Assembly (NCBI RefSeq): GCF_000647975.1
Contig: NZ_JFKE01000001.1
Coordinates: 186,001-250,000, forward strand
Length of the DNA stretch: 64,000 nucleotides
From: Actibacterium mucosum KCTC 23349
GTDB lineage: Bacteria > Pseudomonadota > Alphaproteobacteria > Rhodobacterales > Rhodobacteraceae
Direction of reading: 5' to 3'
The notes below the pieces were generated by a model. That model had not been told where the DNA came from. It saw nothing but the letters and a program-made list of their open reading frames with translations, and ran no database searches. The position numbers and the translations under genes were made by a program. Of the stretch, positions 63,507 to 64,000 are shown piece after piece (position 1 is the stretch's first letter; every line of letters starts with the position of its first letter).

Positions 63507-64000
63507 TCAGGCGCGTCTTCCCAAGGTTTCGACGCCCAGAACCTCCAGCACCTTCGCCTCGATATCCGCTGCGTTCATGGCGGCCGTTTCGTACATCTGG
63601 GTTGGGCTGGCCTGGTCGATGAAGGTGTCGGGCAGCACCATGGAGCGGTATTTCAGGCCGCCATCAAACACGCCCGCATCCGCCAGCAATTGCGCCACGT
63701 GGCTGCCGAAGCCGCCCACGGCGCCTTCTTCGATGGTGATCAGCGCCTCGTGATTGGCGGCCAGATCAAGGATCAGGTCGCGGTCCAGCGGTTTGGCAAA
63801 ACGGGCGTCGGCGATGGTGGGGGTGATGCCTTTGGCCTGCAGCCCCTCAGCCGCCGTCTGAACCTCGGACAGGCGGGTGCCGAAGGACAGGATCGCGACG
63901 CGCGATCCCTCGGCGATGATCCGGCCTTTGCCGATCTGCAGAACCTCGCCGCGGTCGGGCATGTCGACGCCCGTGCCCTCGCCACGCGGAAAGCGAAACG
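63507..64000 (-). CDS. dxs: 1-deoxy-D-xylulose-5-phosphate synthase, C-terminal part (5' end outside window)
   Basis: The frame runs off the right edge; 164 residues are visible. They start with [23 protein letters not shown] and continue [32 protein letters not shown] and [11 protein letters not shown], the C-terminal transketolase-like domain of Dxs. The enzyme makes DXP from pyruvate and glyceraldehyde 3-phosphate for isoprenoids and thiamine. The catalytic thiamine-binding part is outside the window. Confidence 0.95.
   Translation of the reverse strand, partial: FRFPRGEGTGVDMPDRGEVLQIGKGRIIAEGSRVAILSFGTRLSEVQTAAEGLQAKGITPTIADARFAKPLDRDLILDLAANHEALITIEEGAVGGFGSHVAQLLADAGVFDGGLKYRSMVLPDTFIDQASPTQMYETAAMNAADIEAKVLEVLGVETLGRRA

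Noticed and set aside
1-64000. CRISPR arrays, insertion sequences, prophage, rRNA, riboswitches
   Set aside because: No regularly spaced repeats, transposase, phage or rRNA signatures were seen, and no leader matches a riboswitch class I know.

Overview
The window is about 64 kb of GC-rich DNA that most resembles a marine alphaproteobacterium of the Rhodobacteraceae (Roseobacter group). The grounds are an fbc-type bc1 operon followed by a cytochrome c2-like gene, a NavBac sodium channel, an OmpW/LpxQ-like outer-membrane barrel, an Irr-type ICE box and many ABC transporters. This placement rests on recognising gene families, not on a database search. No phage, insertion sequence, CRISPR array or rRNA was found; there is one tRNA (Lys-UUU).

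Layout. 1-1963: 3' end of katG and an SDR gene. 2090-16888: a pectin or rhamnogalacturonan-type locus. It holds a GH63/GH37-like enzyme, a GH28-like enzyme, a two-domain HAD fusion, a Dpp/Agp-type ABC importer, a divergent LacI regulator, a GH105-like unsaturated uronyl hydrolase and an 821-aa unassigned protein with an (alpha/alpha)-toroid look. 17126-25145: a FabMG-like gene, a scar joining a tctC fragment to a lysR fragment, a LigI-like amidohydrolase, acnB and a glycosyltransferase-methyltransferase fusion. 25261-33811: L-2-keto-3-deoxyarabonate dehydratase, a ZIP transporter behind an ICE box, a small secreted protein, and a DeoR-regulated Ugp-type importer operon ending in a TIM-barrel isomerase. 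34086-50564: mostly core genes (tRNA-Lys, dapF-mtaB, two DMT exporters, GST/PaiB cluster, petABC, cytochrome c, aroC, HU, amn, a sodium channel).

50670-62860 is the most unusual part. Two complete ribose-type ABC importers lie head to tail on the minus strand. The first has a secreted SMP-30-like beta-propeller in front. The second runs by ATGA overlaps into a half-length FMN-dependent hydroxyacid dehydrogenase and a double DJ-1/PfpI protein, and a Fis-family regulator lacking the GAFTGA loop closes the block. Both importer promoters carry TTGGACATGT about 160 bp before the first start codon, so they look like one regulon. The substrate cannot be read from the sequence. The window ends in the 3' part of dxs after a 646-bp stretch with no convincing gene.

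How parts work together. In the pectin locus the GH28-, GH105- and GH63-like enzymes would cut oligosaccharides brought in by the Dpp-type importer under LacI control. In all four ABC operons a perfect GC-rich hairpin without a U-run follows the binding-protein gene, which fits differential expression of the abundant periplasmic component.
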